Shown: positions 39,453 through 50,323 of the stretch, in pieces
Layout: each line of letters starts with the position of its first letter
Numbering within the stretch: the first letter of the stretch is position 1
Assembly (NCBI RefSeq): GCF_028807635.1
Contig: NZ_JARBAX010000001.1
Span: forward strand, 3,302,501-3,366,500
Source of the DNA: Streptomyces spiramyceticus
Lineage (GTDB): Bacteria > Actinomycetota > Actinomycetes > Streptomycetales > Streptomycetaceae
DNA: 64,000 nucleotides
Direction: 5' to 3'
Program-made: the position numbers and the translations under genes
Notes under the pieces: model-generated
What the model saw: the letters and a program-made list of their open reading frames with translations, nothing else
Told to the model about the DNA's origin: nothing
The model's database searches: none

Positions 39453-39704
39453 TCAGCTCTGGTAGTTCTCGACCTCGTCGGCCGGACGCACCCGCGCCTC
39501 GCCCGGGTCCTCGCCGTACTCCGTCTTCGCGCGCCGCCGGCGCAGCAGGTCCCAGCACTGGTCCAGCCGGACCTCCACGGCTTTCAGCCGGGCGCGCTCG
39601 CTGTCGCTGAGTCCCATCCGGCGGGTGGAGCGCTCGCGCAGCTCCCGCTCCTCGCCGACCAGAGCGGTGATGTTGTCGAGTATGTCCTGGTTGGCGTCTT
39701 CCAT
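39453..39704 (-). CDS. DUF2630-family small protein
   Basis: 83 aa, highly charged and helical: EDANQDILDNITALVGEERE, then SDSERARLKAVEVRLDQCWD and LLRRRRAKTEYGEDP, the DUF2630 pattern. Cytoplasmic, function unknown. The ATG at 39704 has GGTGGAGG at good distance; an ATG four codons earlier is less well placed. Upstream, a short run of GTCACC/GTCACT repeats (39728-39775) fills the gap to the next gene. Confidence 0.8.
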   Translation of the reverse strand: MEDANQDILDNITALVGEERELRERSTRRMGLSDSERARLKAVEVRLDQCWDLLRRRRAKTEYGEDPGEARVRPADEVENYQS

Positions 39705-39791
39705 GGCCGCCTCCACCGCCTCGGAACGTCACCGTCACTGTCACCGTCGTCGCCACCGTCACCGTCACCGTCACTCCAGCGCAACACACCT

Positions 39792-40814
39792 CTAGCCGCT
39801 GTGCAGCTCCAGCTCGACGAGCAGCGCCCGGTGGTCGGTGTTTCTGAGCGTGAGGAAGCGGGCCGACCGTACGGCGAAGTCGTCGGACGCCAGCACATGG
39901 TCGATCTGGGCGCCGATACCGTCGATGTCGGCGGGCCAGGACGGCGTACGGAACGCCCCGCCGAGGGCCGCCGTGTCCCGCAGGCCGCCCGCGTCCAGGA
40001 CGCGCCGGAAAACGGCATGGTCCTGGGAGGAGTTGAAGTCGCCCGCCACGAGCGTCGGCCGGTCCTTGCCCCGGGCGGCGTAGTCACGGATCGCGCCCAG
40101 CTCGGTGCGCCAGTCGGGGATATGGCCGGGGACGGGCGGCTGCGGATGCACGAGCTGGATGCGTACGGGACGGTCGTGCACCAGCGCGACGGCGCCCGGC
40201 ATGGCGAACGTGCCGTCGATGCCGGACGCGGGCCGCAGCGGGTACTTGCTGAGGATGGCGGACCCCGCGGCGCCGCTCGCCTCGACGGCTTTCCGATACG
40301 GGTACATCGCGTCCGGCCCTTGGGCGCCGAGGGCCGCCGAGCAGTCGTACTCGCACTCCTGGACGAAGATCAAATCGGGCTTCTCGCGCCGGATCGCGGC
40401 GATCAAGTCCTCTGTCCCGCCACCGAATTCGACGTTGGCGGTGAGGACGCGGACGGGGGCGATCAGGTGCCCTTCGGCACCGGCGGTGCCCGGCCCGTAC
40501 GGCTGGGCGTACCAGCTGGTGGCGGCGATCAGGGCGGCGGCCCAGGCCGTGCCGATGCGCCAGCGGGCGACGAGGGCGAGGACGAGCCCCAGGCCGGCCG
40601 GTACGAGCAGCCAGGGCAGAAACGCGAGGAGCTGGGGGACCGGCGTACGGCCGTCGACGTCGAGGACGCGGCAGCCGACGACGACGCTGAGGCCGGCGAG
40701 GCCGAGCCCGTCCGCCCACGCGAGGAGCCGCCGCCAGGCGGGGCGGCGGCCGTACGGGGGCGGAGGCGACGCGGACGGGCCGGTCGCCGTCGGCGTGGCT
40801 CTGGCACTCCCCAA
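39792..40814 (-). CDS. Endonuclease/exonuclease/phosphatase-fold membrane protein
   Basis: 340 aa. Residues about 30-100 hold three membrane helices; the rest is an EEP domain with TANVEFGG, VQECEYD (metal Glu), VAGDFNSSQDH and the closing NTDHRALLVEL His. It faces outward by family analogy (EndA/YafD-like) and may cleave nucleic acid or phospholipid. The start is TTG at 40814, chosen because GGGGAGG lies 7 nt upstream and no ATG/GTG is in frame there. Confidence 0.82.
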   Translation of the reverse strand: MGSARATPTATGPSASPPPPYGRRPAWRRLLAWADGLGLAGLSVVVGCRVLDVDGRTPVPQLLAFLPWLLVPAGLGLVLALVARWRIGTAWAAALIAATSWYAQPYGPGTAGAEGHLIAPVRVLTANVEFGGGTEDLIAAIRREKPDLIFVQECEYDCSAALGAQGPDAMYPYRKAVEASGAAGSAILSKYPLRPASGIDGTFAMPGAVALVHDRPVRIQLVHPQPPVPGHIPDWRTELGAIRDYAARGKDRPTLVAGDFNSSQDHAVFRRVLDAGGLRDTAALGGAFRTPSWPADIDGIGAQIDHVLASDDFAVRSARFLTLRNTDHRALLVELELHSG

Positions 40815-40982
40815 GGAACGGCCTCCCCGTCAGCCTGCTTGACGCCAATGGGCGCCGACCCCGGCGCCAATGACGTGCCAATAACGCGCCTATGACGCGC
40901 ATGGCGCTTGAACCGCATCTTCTCTCAGAGACGGCGTGGGGCGGCGGTTGGTTGTCGCGTGGCGAGTCAGCGTGTGTCGTGA

Positions 40983-43417
<2,435 letters not shown>

Positions 43418-44316
43418 GCCCCGCCGACACCACCGGCACCAGCCCGAGCCCCACGCTCAGCACCACCCACGCCGTCGTACGCAGCGAGCCGGTCAGCGCG
43501 TCGTAGACCGCACCGGCCGCCGCGCGGTCCATGTCCGGGGGCAGGCCGGCGAGCGCCACGCTGCGCGCGACGACGACCGTGACGGCGAGCAGGACTGCGC
43601 CTGCGGCCAGCGCCGCGCCGACGAGGGTGAGCGCGCGGAGTCGCCGTACGGCCACCAGGAGGGCGGCGGCCGCCGCCACCAGGGTCGCGGCCGGGAGCCA
43701 GGTCCCGGCGGCCCGGAGCAGCCGGAAGGCGTCGCGCCAGGCACCGAGGTTGTCGGACTCCAGCACCGTGACCAACGCGCGCCGTACGGGGATCAGGTCG
43801 GCGAGCGGGACGCCGTCGTCGGTCAGCTGCCCCTTGACCTGCTGGGCAACGGGGGCGAGATCGAGCGTCACCGCGCCGCTGCTGCCGCTGCCGTTCTCCA
43901 GCGAGTGGAGTACGGCCCGGTGGGTGGCCCGGTTGACCGTGTCCCAGGCGTTCCGGAAGGCGGGCGTACCGGTGAAGGAAAGGACGGCTTCGTCGAGGAG
44001 CTCGGTGGCGCTCCCCTGGAGCGGACCGAGGTCGATCTCCTTCGTGATCTCGGCGGTGATCCGGTCGGCGACAGCGCTGCGTACGTCCACGTGGGAGGCG
44101 AGCGGCGCCACCATCGGCACATAACGGTCGGTGTTCCCGACCTCGCGGCCGGTCCAGACGGCGAGCGCGCTCAGCGGGACGAGGACCGCCACGAGGACGA
44201 GCAGTGCCGCCGAGAGGTAGCTGCGCATCCCTCCAAGGAACGGCGGGCGCGGGGCGGGCGCCAGCGAAGCTGCTGCACCTGGCTCAGCCGCACGCCCGTA
44301 CGGGGCACGGCTGGAT

Positions 44317-44381
44317 CCACGTGATCCGCCTGATCCACTTCATCCGCATGATCTGCTTGATCCACTTGATCCACTTGCCGA
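44317..44381. repeat. Imperfect 9-bp tandem repeat (TGATCCACT-like)
   Basis: About seven variants of TGATCCACT/TGATCCGCC/TGATCTGCT follow each other in the gap between the divergent genes at 44228 and 44444. Confidence 0.65.
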
Positions 44382-44443
44382 ACACCACCCAGGGGTGTGC
44401 CCTGGTGGGGTGGGCGGGGCGCGTGCGGCGGAAGGAGCTCTTC

Positions 44444-44863
44444 ATGTCTTCACATGCTGCGATGCCGACCGGGCGGTTCCGGCGGCAAAGGCGGGCCCAG
44501 CCGACTCGTCCGGTCCGGCCGGCGCACCGGGTCCAAGGCGTCGTACCGGTGACTCTCGGTCTGCTGTACGGAATCTACGTGGCCTTCGCCGACCGCGACC
44601 ACGAGCCCCTGACCGGCGGGAACATCCTGCTCGGAGTGGTCTGCGGCGTGGTCCTGGCGGGACTGTGCTTCCTTCTCGGACGCTCCCAGGCCCGGCTGGT
44701 GCGCGAGCTGCGGGCCGCCGCCTACGGAAGCCTCTTCGGTGTCGCGACGGGTTTCCTCATCAGCCTGAGCCACGCCAGCGTCCTCAAGGCTTCGGCCCTG
44801 GGGGCTGTGCTCGGCTCCGCGATGATGCTCGTGACCTTCTACATCTTCTACACGCGCGAGTAG
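44444..44863 (+). CDS. Small membrane protein
   Basis: 139 aa from ATG at 44444 behind GAAGGAGCTC. A basic head of about 40 residues is followed by four hydrophobic segments (VVPVTLGLLYGIYVAF, LLGVVCGVVLAGLCFLLG, LFGVATGFLISL, ALGAVLGSAMMLVTFYIFY). No family recognised. It lies 142 bp before the ABC exporter genes on the same strand. Confidence 0.7.
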   Translation: MSSHAAMPTGRFRRQRRAQPTRPVRPAHRVQGVVPVTLGLLYGIYVAFADRDHEPLTGGNILLGVVCGVVLAGLCFLLGRSQARLVRELRAAAYGSLFGVATGFLISLSHASVLKASALGAVLGSAMMLVTFYIFYTRE

Positions 44864-45005
44864 CCGGGTCAGCAGGGTCAGCCGGGCAGCTGAGTAACTG
44901 GGCAGTCGAGCACCGATGACTTCCGGAGTCCGGGACGGTCAATACTCGGAAGGTCGACACGGTCGACATTCGGACGGTCAACCTCGACCCCGGAGGGGCG
45001 GAAGA

Positions 45006-46016
45006 ATGAGTGCACAACGCGGCCCGGACCTAGCCATCGAGACGTCGGGCCTGGTGAAAGTGTTCGGCCAGAACCGGGCCGTGGACGGTATAGATCTGGC
45101 CGTGCCCGCCGGCACGGTCTACGGCCTGCTCGGACCGAACGGCGCGGGCAAGACGACCGCCGTGCGGATGCTCGCCACCCTGCTGCGGCCGGACGGCGGC
45201 CAGGCCCACGTCTTCGGCAAGGACGTGGTGCGCGAGGCCGACGCCGTACGGTCGAGGGTCAGCCTCACCGGCCAGTACGCGTCCGTCGACGAGGACCTCA
45301 CAGGTACGGAGAACCTGGTCCTCCTCGGCCGCCTGCTCGGCCACTCCAAGCCCGCCGCCCGCGCCAGGTCGGCCCAGCTCCTGGAGGCCTTCGGGCTCGC
45401 GGATGCGGCCGACCGCCAGGTCAAGAACTTCTCCGGCGGCATGAGGCGGCGTATCGACATCGCCGCGAGCATCCTCAATACGCCCGACCTGCTCTTCCTC
45501 GACGAGCCGACGACCGGCCTCGACCCGCGCAGCCGCAACCAGGTGTGGGACATCATCAGGGCGGTCGTGGCGCAGGGCACGACGGTGCTGCTGACCACGC
45601 AATACCTGGACGAGGCCGACCACTTGGCGTCCCGTATCGCAGTGATCGACCACGGCAAGGTCATCGCCGAGGGTACGAAGGGCGAGCTCAAGGCGTCGGT
45701 CGGCTCCGGCTCCGTACACCTGCGCCTGCGCGATGCCGCACAGCGGCCGGAGGCCGAGAAGGTGCTGACGCGCTCCCTGAACGCCACCGTCCAGCTGGAC
45801 CCCGACCCGGTCGCCCTGACCGCCACGGTCAACGGGCACGCGAGCGACCTGGGCGCGGCGGAACAGGCGGCACGGGCACTGTCCGAGCTCGCCAGGTCCG
45901 GGATCACCGTGGACAACTTCGCGCTGGGCCAGCCCAGTCTGGACGAGGTCTTCCTCGCCCTGACGGACAAAAGGCCTGATCAGAAGGACAAGGACATGGA
46001 GGGGGCGACGGCGTGA
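45006..46016 (+). CDS. ABC transporter ATP-binding protein, DrrA type
   Basis: 336 aa. Walker [16 protein letters not shown]-loop, signature [13 protein letters not shown], Walker [13 protein letters not shown] and the H-loop replaced by Gln ([12 protein letters not shown]), the usual DrrA form. A C-terminal regulatory extension of about 90 residues is present. It energises export of a drug or metabolite with the permease encoded next. ATG at 45006 follows GGAGGGG. Upstream the leader carries several ACGGTC units that may be a regulator site. The 3' end overlaps the permease start by 4 nt. Confidence 0.92.
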   Translation: MSAQRGPDLAIETSGLVKVFGQNRAVDGIDLAVPAGTVYGLLGPNGAGKTTAVRMLATLLRPDGGQAHVFGKDVVREADAVRSRVSLTGQYASVDEDLTGTENLVLLGRLLGHSKPAARARSAQLLEAFGLADAADRQVKNFSGGMRRRIDIAASILNTPDLLFLDEPTTGLDPRSRNQVWDIIRAVVAQGTTVLLTTQYLDEADHLASRIAVIDHGKVIAEGTKGELKASVGSGSVHLRLRDAAQRPEAEKVLTRSLNATVQLDPDPVALTATVNGHASDLGAAEQAARALSELARSGITVDNFALGQPSLDEVFLALTDKRPDQKDKDMEGATA

Positions 46017-46879
46017 GCACGGTAACCACAACGGACAAGGGCAAGGGCCTCGACCAACTGGCCCTGGAAGCGCCGAAGGCCGAGGAACTGGCCGCGCTGC
46101 TCCTGAGCAAGGACCGCCCGCCGCGCCCGAGCGCGCTCTCCGCCTCACTCACCTTCGGCTGGCGGGCCATGCTCAAGATCAAGCACGTGCCCGAGCAGCT
46201 CTTCGACGTGACCGCGTTCCCGATCATGATGGTGCTGATGTACGCATACCTCTTCGGAGGGGCACTGGCCGGATCGGTGGACGAGTACATCCAGTTCCTG
46301 CTGCCCGGCATCCTCACCATGAGCATCGTGATGATCACGATGTACACGGGCGTCGCGGTCAACAACGACATCACCAAAGGTGTCTTCGACCGCTTCCGCA
46401 CGCTCCCGATCTGGCGCCCGGCGCCAATGGTCGGCTACCTGCTCGGCGATGTGATCCGCTACCTGATCGCGTCCGCCGTGATGCTGTCGGTCGGCATGAT
46501 CATCGGCTACCGCGCGGACGGCGGAGTGGTCGGGATCCTCGCCGGAGTGGCGCTGCTGATGGTCTTCTCGTTCTCGTTCTCCTGGGTCTGGACGATGTTC
46601 GGACTGCTGCTGCGCACAGAGAAGTCGGTGATGGGCGTCAGCATGATGGTGATCTTCCCGCTGACGTTCCTGAGCAACGTCTTCGTCGACCCGAAGACGA
46701 TGCCGGGCTGGCTCCAGGCGTTCGTCAACAACAGCCCGGTGACCCATGTGTCCACGGCGGTCCGCGAATTGATGGCCGGAAACTGGCCGACGGCAGACAT
46801 CGCCTGGTCACTCGGCTGGTCGGCGGCACTGCTGCTGGTCTTCGGCACGGTCACGATGCGGCTCTACAACCGCAAGTGA
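46013..46879 (+). CDS. ABC-2 type permease, DrrB type
   Basis: 288 aa from GTG at 46013, overlapping the ATPase stop (GTGA), so translation is coupled. A hydrophilic head of about 50 residues precedes six membrane helices with [37 protein letters not shown] and the [15 protein letters not shown] coupling loop. Forms a heterocomplex with the preceding ATPase. Exporter specificity is not given by context. Confidence 0.92.
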   Translation: MSTVTTTDKGKGLDQLALEAPKAEELAALLLSKDRPPRPSALSASLTFGWRAMLKIKHVPEQLFDVTAFPIMMVLMYAYLFGGALAGSVDEYIQFLLPGILTMSIVMITMYTGVAVNNDITKGVFDRFRTLPIWRPAPMVGYLLGDVIRYLIASAVMLSVGMIIGYRADGGVVGILAGVALLMVFSFSFSWVWTMFGLLLRTEKSVMGVSMMVIFPLTFLSNVFVDPKTMPGWLQAFVNNSPVTHVSTAVRELMAGNWPTADIAWSLGWSAALLLVFGTVTMRLYNRK

Positions 46880-46882
46880 GTC

Positions 46883-46969
46883 GGGGCGCGTCGTCGCCGC
46901 GCCCGACGACGACGCGCCCCCGCAAGGTAGGTCAGTAGGGGCGTCTCCCACTGGGAGACGCCCCTACTG
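46883..46969 (+). terminator. Two consecutive hairpin terminators
   Basis: GGGGCGCGTCGTCG / CGACGACGCGCCCC (46883-46920), then CAGTAGGGGCGTCTCCCA / TGGGAGACGCCCCTACTG (46933-46969), the second a perfect 18-bp stem. Confidence 0.85.
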
Positions 46970-46979
46970 CGTTCATTCT

Positions 46980-47933
46980 GTCTCACCCTGGATCGCCGGT
47001 GTCCCGCTGTTGACCAGTGTGTGCGGCGAGCTCGTGGCCCCCAGTCGGCCATCGGAGCCGTGGGCCCGGCTCTCCCGAGGTCTGATCTTCTTAAGAATGA
47101 GGGTGGTACTTCATTAAGCGAGGGCTGGCGAACGCTGGCGAAGCTCCGCTGCTCGGCATGGCGCACGATACGTTTTGGAGAGTTCGGCTCTGTCCTACCT
47201 AGACGCCTGCTCAGCATGAGCGAGGCTCCCGACGCGTCGGGAATGACTAGAGATGGGGTTCTGAACCGAATGGTGCGACCAAGGAAGCCTGGGAAGCGTC
47301 GACAGTGCAGGCAGCCGCGAGACTGGCTGCAGTTGGCGACAATCACCGTTACTGCGGTCACTGCCATCGTGGGCACTGTTGACCAGTTCGTGAGCTAGAG
47401 GAATAGCCGTGCTGAGGATGCCTCCGGACGATGGGTTGGGCGGAAGTGAGCCCGACCGCTGAGTAGTCGGCCGGGCTCACAACAGTCCCGCGCACGAGGG
47501 TCTGGCTTCGGATGCTGCCGGAGCCAGACCTTCGTGTTTTGCGCGGGAGTTCCTGTGCTCCGCACGTCAGTGTCGGAGGCTGTCTACAGCGCTGAGACCT
47601 CACGGATACCCCACTTTGCGCGAGGCTCTGACTGCGGTTCCCACTGTACCGAGGGCCTCCCCGACATAGCGCTTCGCGGCGTCAGGATCGACTCCTACGA
47701 CATGGCGCTTGGGGCATTGCGACGCCTGGCGACAGGTGGCGGATTTCACGGTCTTCCCATTATCTATGCAGGTCAGCGGCCTCGAACCCTGGCGCAAAAG
47801 TATGGCGCGGGGTGGCGTTTCCTTGCGAGTCGAACGGAAGGATCAGAACGCTGCTTATCGCGGGTTTCGAGGGCGCCTAGATCCATCCGGGTCGTCAGCG
47901 CTCCGTAGTCGGTGACAGGCTCCCCCAAGGTGA
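46980..47933. other. About 950 bp without a supported gene
   Basis: Several short frames exist on both strands (for example 47216-47398 plus, ending in a hydrophobic TITVTAVTAIVGTV) but none has a ribosome site and family signs. Two hairpins lie at 47441-47475 (GTGAGCCCG / CGGGCTCAC) and 47499-47531 (GGTCTGGCTTCGG / CCGGAGCCAGACC with one mismatch). GC content is slightly lower than in neighbours. It looks like old junction DNA beside an accessory segment. Confidence 0.5.
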
Positions 47934-49115
47934 TCACCCCATGGCAGGCACCGGCTGGCTGGGCGAAGTGAGCCATGGGGTGTGAGCGCCGTCAGCTCTC
48001 ACTGTCATGCCGAAGCATTCCGGACCGGGTCCACCAACGCTCCGCCACCACTTGTACGCCGCTTCCACCTCGCTCCACAGCCGCCGAGGCCCGTACTCCC
48101 ACACTGTGAACCGCTCTTCGGTCTGCCCGTCCCAGTCGACGGCTGCCCAAGAGGTGGCGTCGGTGGTGGCAAGCCACAGACGGGACGCCGTGCCGTCGAC
48201 GTTGGGGTTGTCGTGCCAGGTGCGCCAGACGTCGCGGAGCTGGAGACCGATGGCGAATTGGGCGGCCCAGCCATCCCCCGTCACCGCCCACGGTGACAGC
48301 TGCGTGAGCGACTCGTCCGGTACGTGCTCTTCCCGGACGACGTCACGGAAGATCCGCAGGTCCATGCGCTGGTTCCGCATCAGCATGAACGCCGAATGCG
48401 GGGAGAAACGCCCCGACGCCGTTCCCGTACTGTCCACGACGAGCCGCAGCAGGCCGTAGCAGAACCAGGGCGTCTCCCACGGAGTCAAGATCACCCCACC
48501 GGGCCGCGTTTGCTCCAGCCACGCGCGAGGCACCTCCCGGACCGAGCACGTGGCAATGATCCGGTCGTACGGAGCCCCGGCAGCGTGACCGGCTGCGCCG
48601 TCGCCACCGATCACCCTCGGCTCCAGGCCTGAGTTCTTCAGGTTTTGTGCGGCTTGCAGGGCCAGAACCGGATCCACCTCGACGGTGGTCACGTTCTGCG
48701 CCCCGAGCCGGTGAGCGAGGAGACCGGCGTTCCATCCGGTGCCCGTCCCGATCTCCAACACCTGGTGACCGTGCTCCACATCGAGCATGTTGAGCATGCG
48801 GAGGACGATGGACGGGGCTGACGCCGACGAGGAAGGCCAGCGTTCGCCGTCGCCGGGGTCTTTACCGTCGTTGATCTGAGTCACCACGGGATCGTCCGCA
48901 TACGCCGTGCGGAGCCAGTTTTCCGGCGCTGCCGTGCGGGTGCAGGCCGTCAGGTCCTCACCCACCCAGACCTGCTCGGGCAAGAACGCATGCCGGGGCA
49001 CCGCCCACAAGGTGCGCTCCCATTCGGGCGACAGGGGCGAGGGCAAGGTGTTGTTGAGGGCGCCGAGCAGACCCCGCAGGGCGATCTCCTCAGCCGCTCC
49101 CATGCTCTTCGTCAT
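47934..49115 (-). CDS. Protein-L-isoaspartate methyltransferase-like enzyme (RiPP-type subfamily)
   Basis: 393 aa from MTKSMGAAEEIALRGLLGAL. N-terminal LSPEWERTLWAVPRHAFLPE is the PIMT entry motif. The SAM-binding core VLEIGTGTGWNAGLLAHRLG and VTTVEVDPVLAL follow, then IIATCSVREVPRAWLEQTRP. A C-terminal extension of about 170 residues is not found in housekeeping PIMT. Long PIMT-like enzymes of this kind accompany graspetide and FxLD-type peptide clusters in actinomycetes, where they methylate a peptide Asp. Here a 42-residue peptide gene ends 10 nt upstream on the same strand; no ATP-grasp ligase or lanthipeptide synthetase is visible. Confidence 0.85.
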   Translation of the reverse strand: MTKSMGAAEEIALRGLLGALNNTLPSPLSPEWERTLWAVPRHAFLPEQVWVGEDLTACTRTAAPENWLRTAYADDPVVTQINDGKDPGDGERWPSSSASAPSIVLRMLNMLDVEHGHQVLEIGTGTGWNAGLLAHRLGAQNVTTVEVDPVLALQAAQNLKNSGLEPRVIGGDGAAGHAAGAPYDRIIATCSVREVPRAWLEQTRPGGVILTPWETPWFCYGLLRLVVDSTGTASGRFSPHSAFMLMRNQRMDLRIFRDVVREEHVPDESLTQLSPWAVTGDGWAAQFAIGLQLRDVWRTWHDNPNVDGTASRLWLATTDATSWAAVDWDGQTEERFTVWEYGPRRLWSEVEAAYKWWRSVGGPGPECFGMTVRADGAHTPWLTSPSQPVPAMG

Positions 49116-49125
49116 CGAGTCCTCG

Positions 49126-49254
49126 CTACTTTCCGTGCTTCGGTTCAGGCTTCGGCTTCGCCGTGTCCGGCGACGGCTTGGAGGTGCCTGGGTCCTTGCC
49201 GCCCGAGTGTTTTCCGTCGCCACCGCCGCCGCCTTTGCCGGTTCCCCATCCCAT
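49126..49254 (-). CDS. 42-aa Gly/Lys/Pro-rich peptide, candidate RiPP precursor
   Basis: Reading MGWGTGKGGGGGDGKHSGGK, then DPGTSKPSPDTAKPKPEPKH, then GK. The start ATG has GAGGGAGCAGTC upstream and the gene is 10 nt before the methyltransferase start, so the two are surely cotranscribed. The N-terminal half is Gly-rich with single Trp and Asp; the C-terminal half is a Pro/Lys tail. There is no Cys and no FxLD motif, so it fits no precursor class I know. Two Asp (13 and 21) followed by Gly or Pro and one Asp-Thr could be methylation sites. It is shorter than usual annotation limits. Confidence 0.6.
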   Translation of the reverse strand: MGWGTGKGGGGGDGKHSGGKDPGTSKPSPDTAKPKPEPKHGK

Positions 49255-49366
49255 GACTGCTCCCTCGTGTTGTGGCTGTTGATGCGGTGGTCATTGAGTG
49301 GCCGCGCAGGCCAGGAACGGACCGACGTATCGGCCCGCTAACCAGCAGACCGCGTGGCGTAAGACC

Positions 49367-49762
49367 TCATACGCGCCCCCAGGCCGCAGCAGCGCGTGCC
49401 CAGTCGCGGTAGATCCGCACGCGGCCTGTGACCGTGAGCGGCCGCACATCTGCGAAGGACAGCCGGCGGTGACGCTGGCCGGGGCCCACGGCGCGCATGT
49501 CGACGATCGGACGCCCCCTGCGGTCGCTGAAAGGAACCCAGTCATCGACCTGGATCTCATGGGGCATCAGGTCCAAGGTCAGACAGTTGACCGGCGGCCG
49601 AGGCAAGCTGTCCGCGATGACGAGAGGGCGCTGCGACTCGCCGTGCAGGGGAGCCGGAGGCAAGATCCACGGCCGCTTCACGATGACCGCACGACTCTCG
49701 GCGCAGGCTTCAGCGACCGGGGCGCCATCATGCGCCGACCAGCGCAATGCGGGCACTGGCAT
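49367..49762 (-). CDS. Hypothetical protein, start uncertain
   Basis: 131 codons with good Streptomyces codon use. The C-terminal part (MPHEIQVDDWVPFSDRRGRP, VGPGQRHRRLSFADVRPLTV) looks like a small beta-rich domain. Its first about 28 codons overlap the 3' end of the preceding gene in another frame, and the ATG has no ribosome site. It may be the second half of one gene split by a frameshift near 49740. Function unknown. Confidence 0.5.
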   Translation of the reverse strand: MPVPALRWSAHDGAPVAEACAESRAVIVKRPWILPPAPLHGESQRPLVIADSLPRPPVNCLTLDLMPHEIQVDDWVPFSDRRGRPIVDMRAVGPGQRHRRLSFADVRPLTVTGRVRIYRDWARAAAAWGRV

Positions 49763-49908
49763 GCCGGGTACCTGATCGAGCCGGTCAGGATCTGCACTGG
49801 GTCACCCTCACGGACGGACGACAATTGCACCCACGTCCTTCCAGAGTTCCAGGACACCTGGATCGTCATTAACGTGCGCTTCTCCGCGCCGAGATCGCTG
49901 GTTCTCAT
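49678..49908 (-). CDS. Hypothetical protein with CQCPHC motif
   Basis: 76 aa. MTIQVSWNSGRTWVQLSSVR, then ILTGSIRYPACQCPHCAGRR. The start overlaps the stop of the upstream gene (ATGA), so translation is coupled. The four Cys/His in CQCPHC could bind Zn. The last 15 residues look non-native and the following frame (49367-49762) reads more like protein, which suggests a frameshift. The sequence after CAGR should be checked. Confidence 0.55.
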   Translation of the reverse strand: MRTSDLGAEKRTLMTIQVSWNSGRTWVQLSSVREGDPVQILTGSIRYPACQCPHCAGRRMMAPRSLKPAPRVVRSS

Positions 49909-50156
49909 CTTGAGTGGCCGCCCTCGGCATGTGCCCTGATCTCCGCATTGCTTGTCGCCACGAGTAAGCCGTTACGAGCCAGCTTCCCCTCAGCTCGCTG
50001 CCTGGCCAGGCTCGCGCATACGGCACACCCGTTGACCGGCCGTGCCTCCCTGGTGGGCAACGGCCCGTGCTCAACAGCCGGAGCCGGAGCCGGACCGTTC
50101 CCCATGTCGATCGGCGGCCGCTCGTGCTCAGGTGCTCTGATGCTCTGCGTCTCCAT
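49905..50156 (-). CDS. Hypothetical protein with CxxC motif
   Basis: 83 aa from METQSIRAPEHERPPIDMGN. The conserved-looking part is VNGCAVCASLARQRAEGKLA, then TSNAEIRAHAEGGHSR. A single CAVC pair and His could hold metal. GAGGGG lies 8 nt before the ATG. Overlaps the next gene by 4 nt. Such tiny genes often sit beside XRE/TPR regulators in Streptomyces, as here (divergent from 50324). Function unknown. Confidence 0.65.
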   Translation of the reverse strand: METQSIRAPEHERPPIDMGNGPAPAPAVEHGPLPTREARPVNGCAVCASLARQRAEGKLARNGLLVATSNAEIRAHAEGGHSR

Positions 50157-50323
50157 TGCCTGCACCCCTCGTGCCGTCGACCGTCTCGGTATTGCTGACA
50201 CCTTCAAGGGAACCGTCATGAGGGCCAGCACTCCACGGCATCGATGCGGCAGTCTTGAGGCACATCCGGTGCACGGGGTGCACGGTCCCCGTACGGCGGG
50301 CCGTGTCGAGGAGGGAGCCGCGC

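Noticed and set aside
47770..47800. GGTTCGAGGCC-like T-arm, possible tRNA or att remnant (reverse strand)
   Set aside because: No acceptor, anticodon or D-arm pairing could be built around it.
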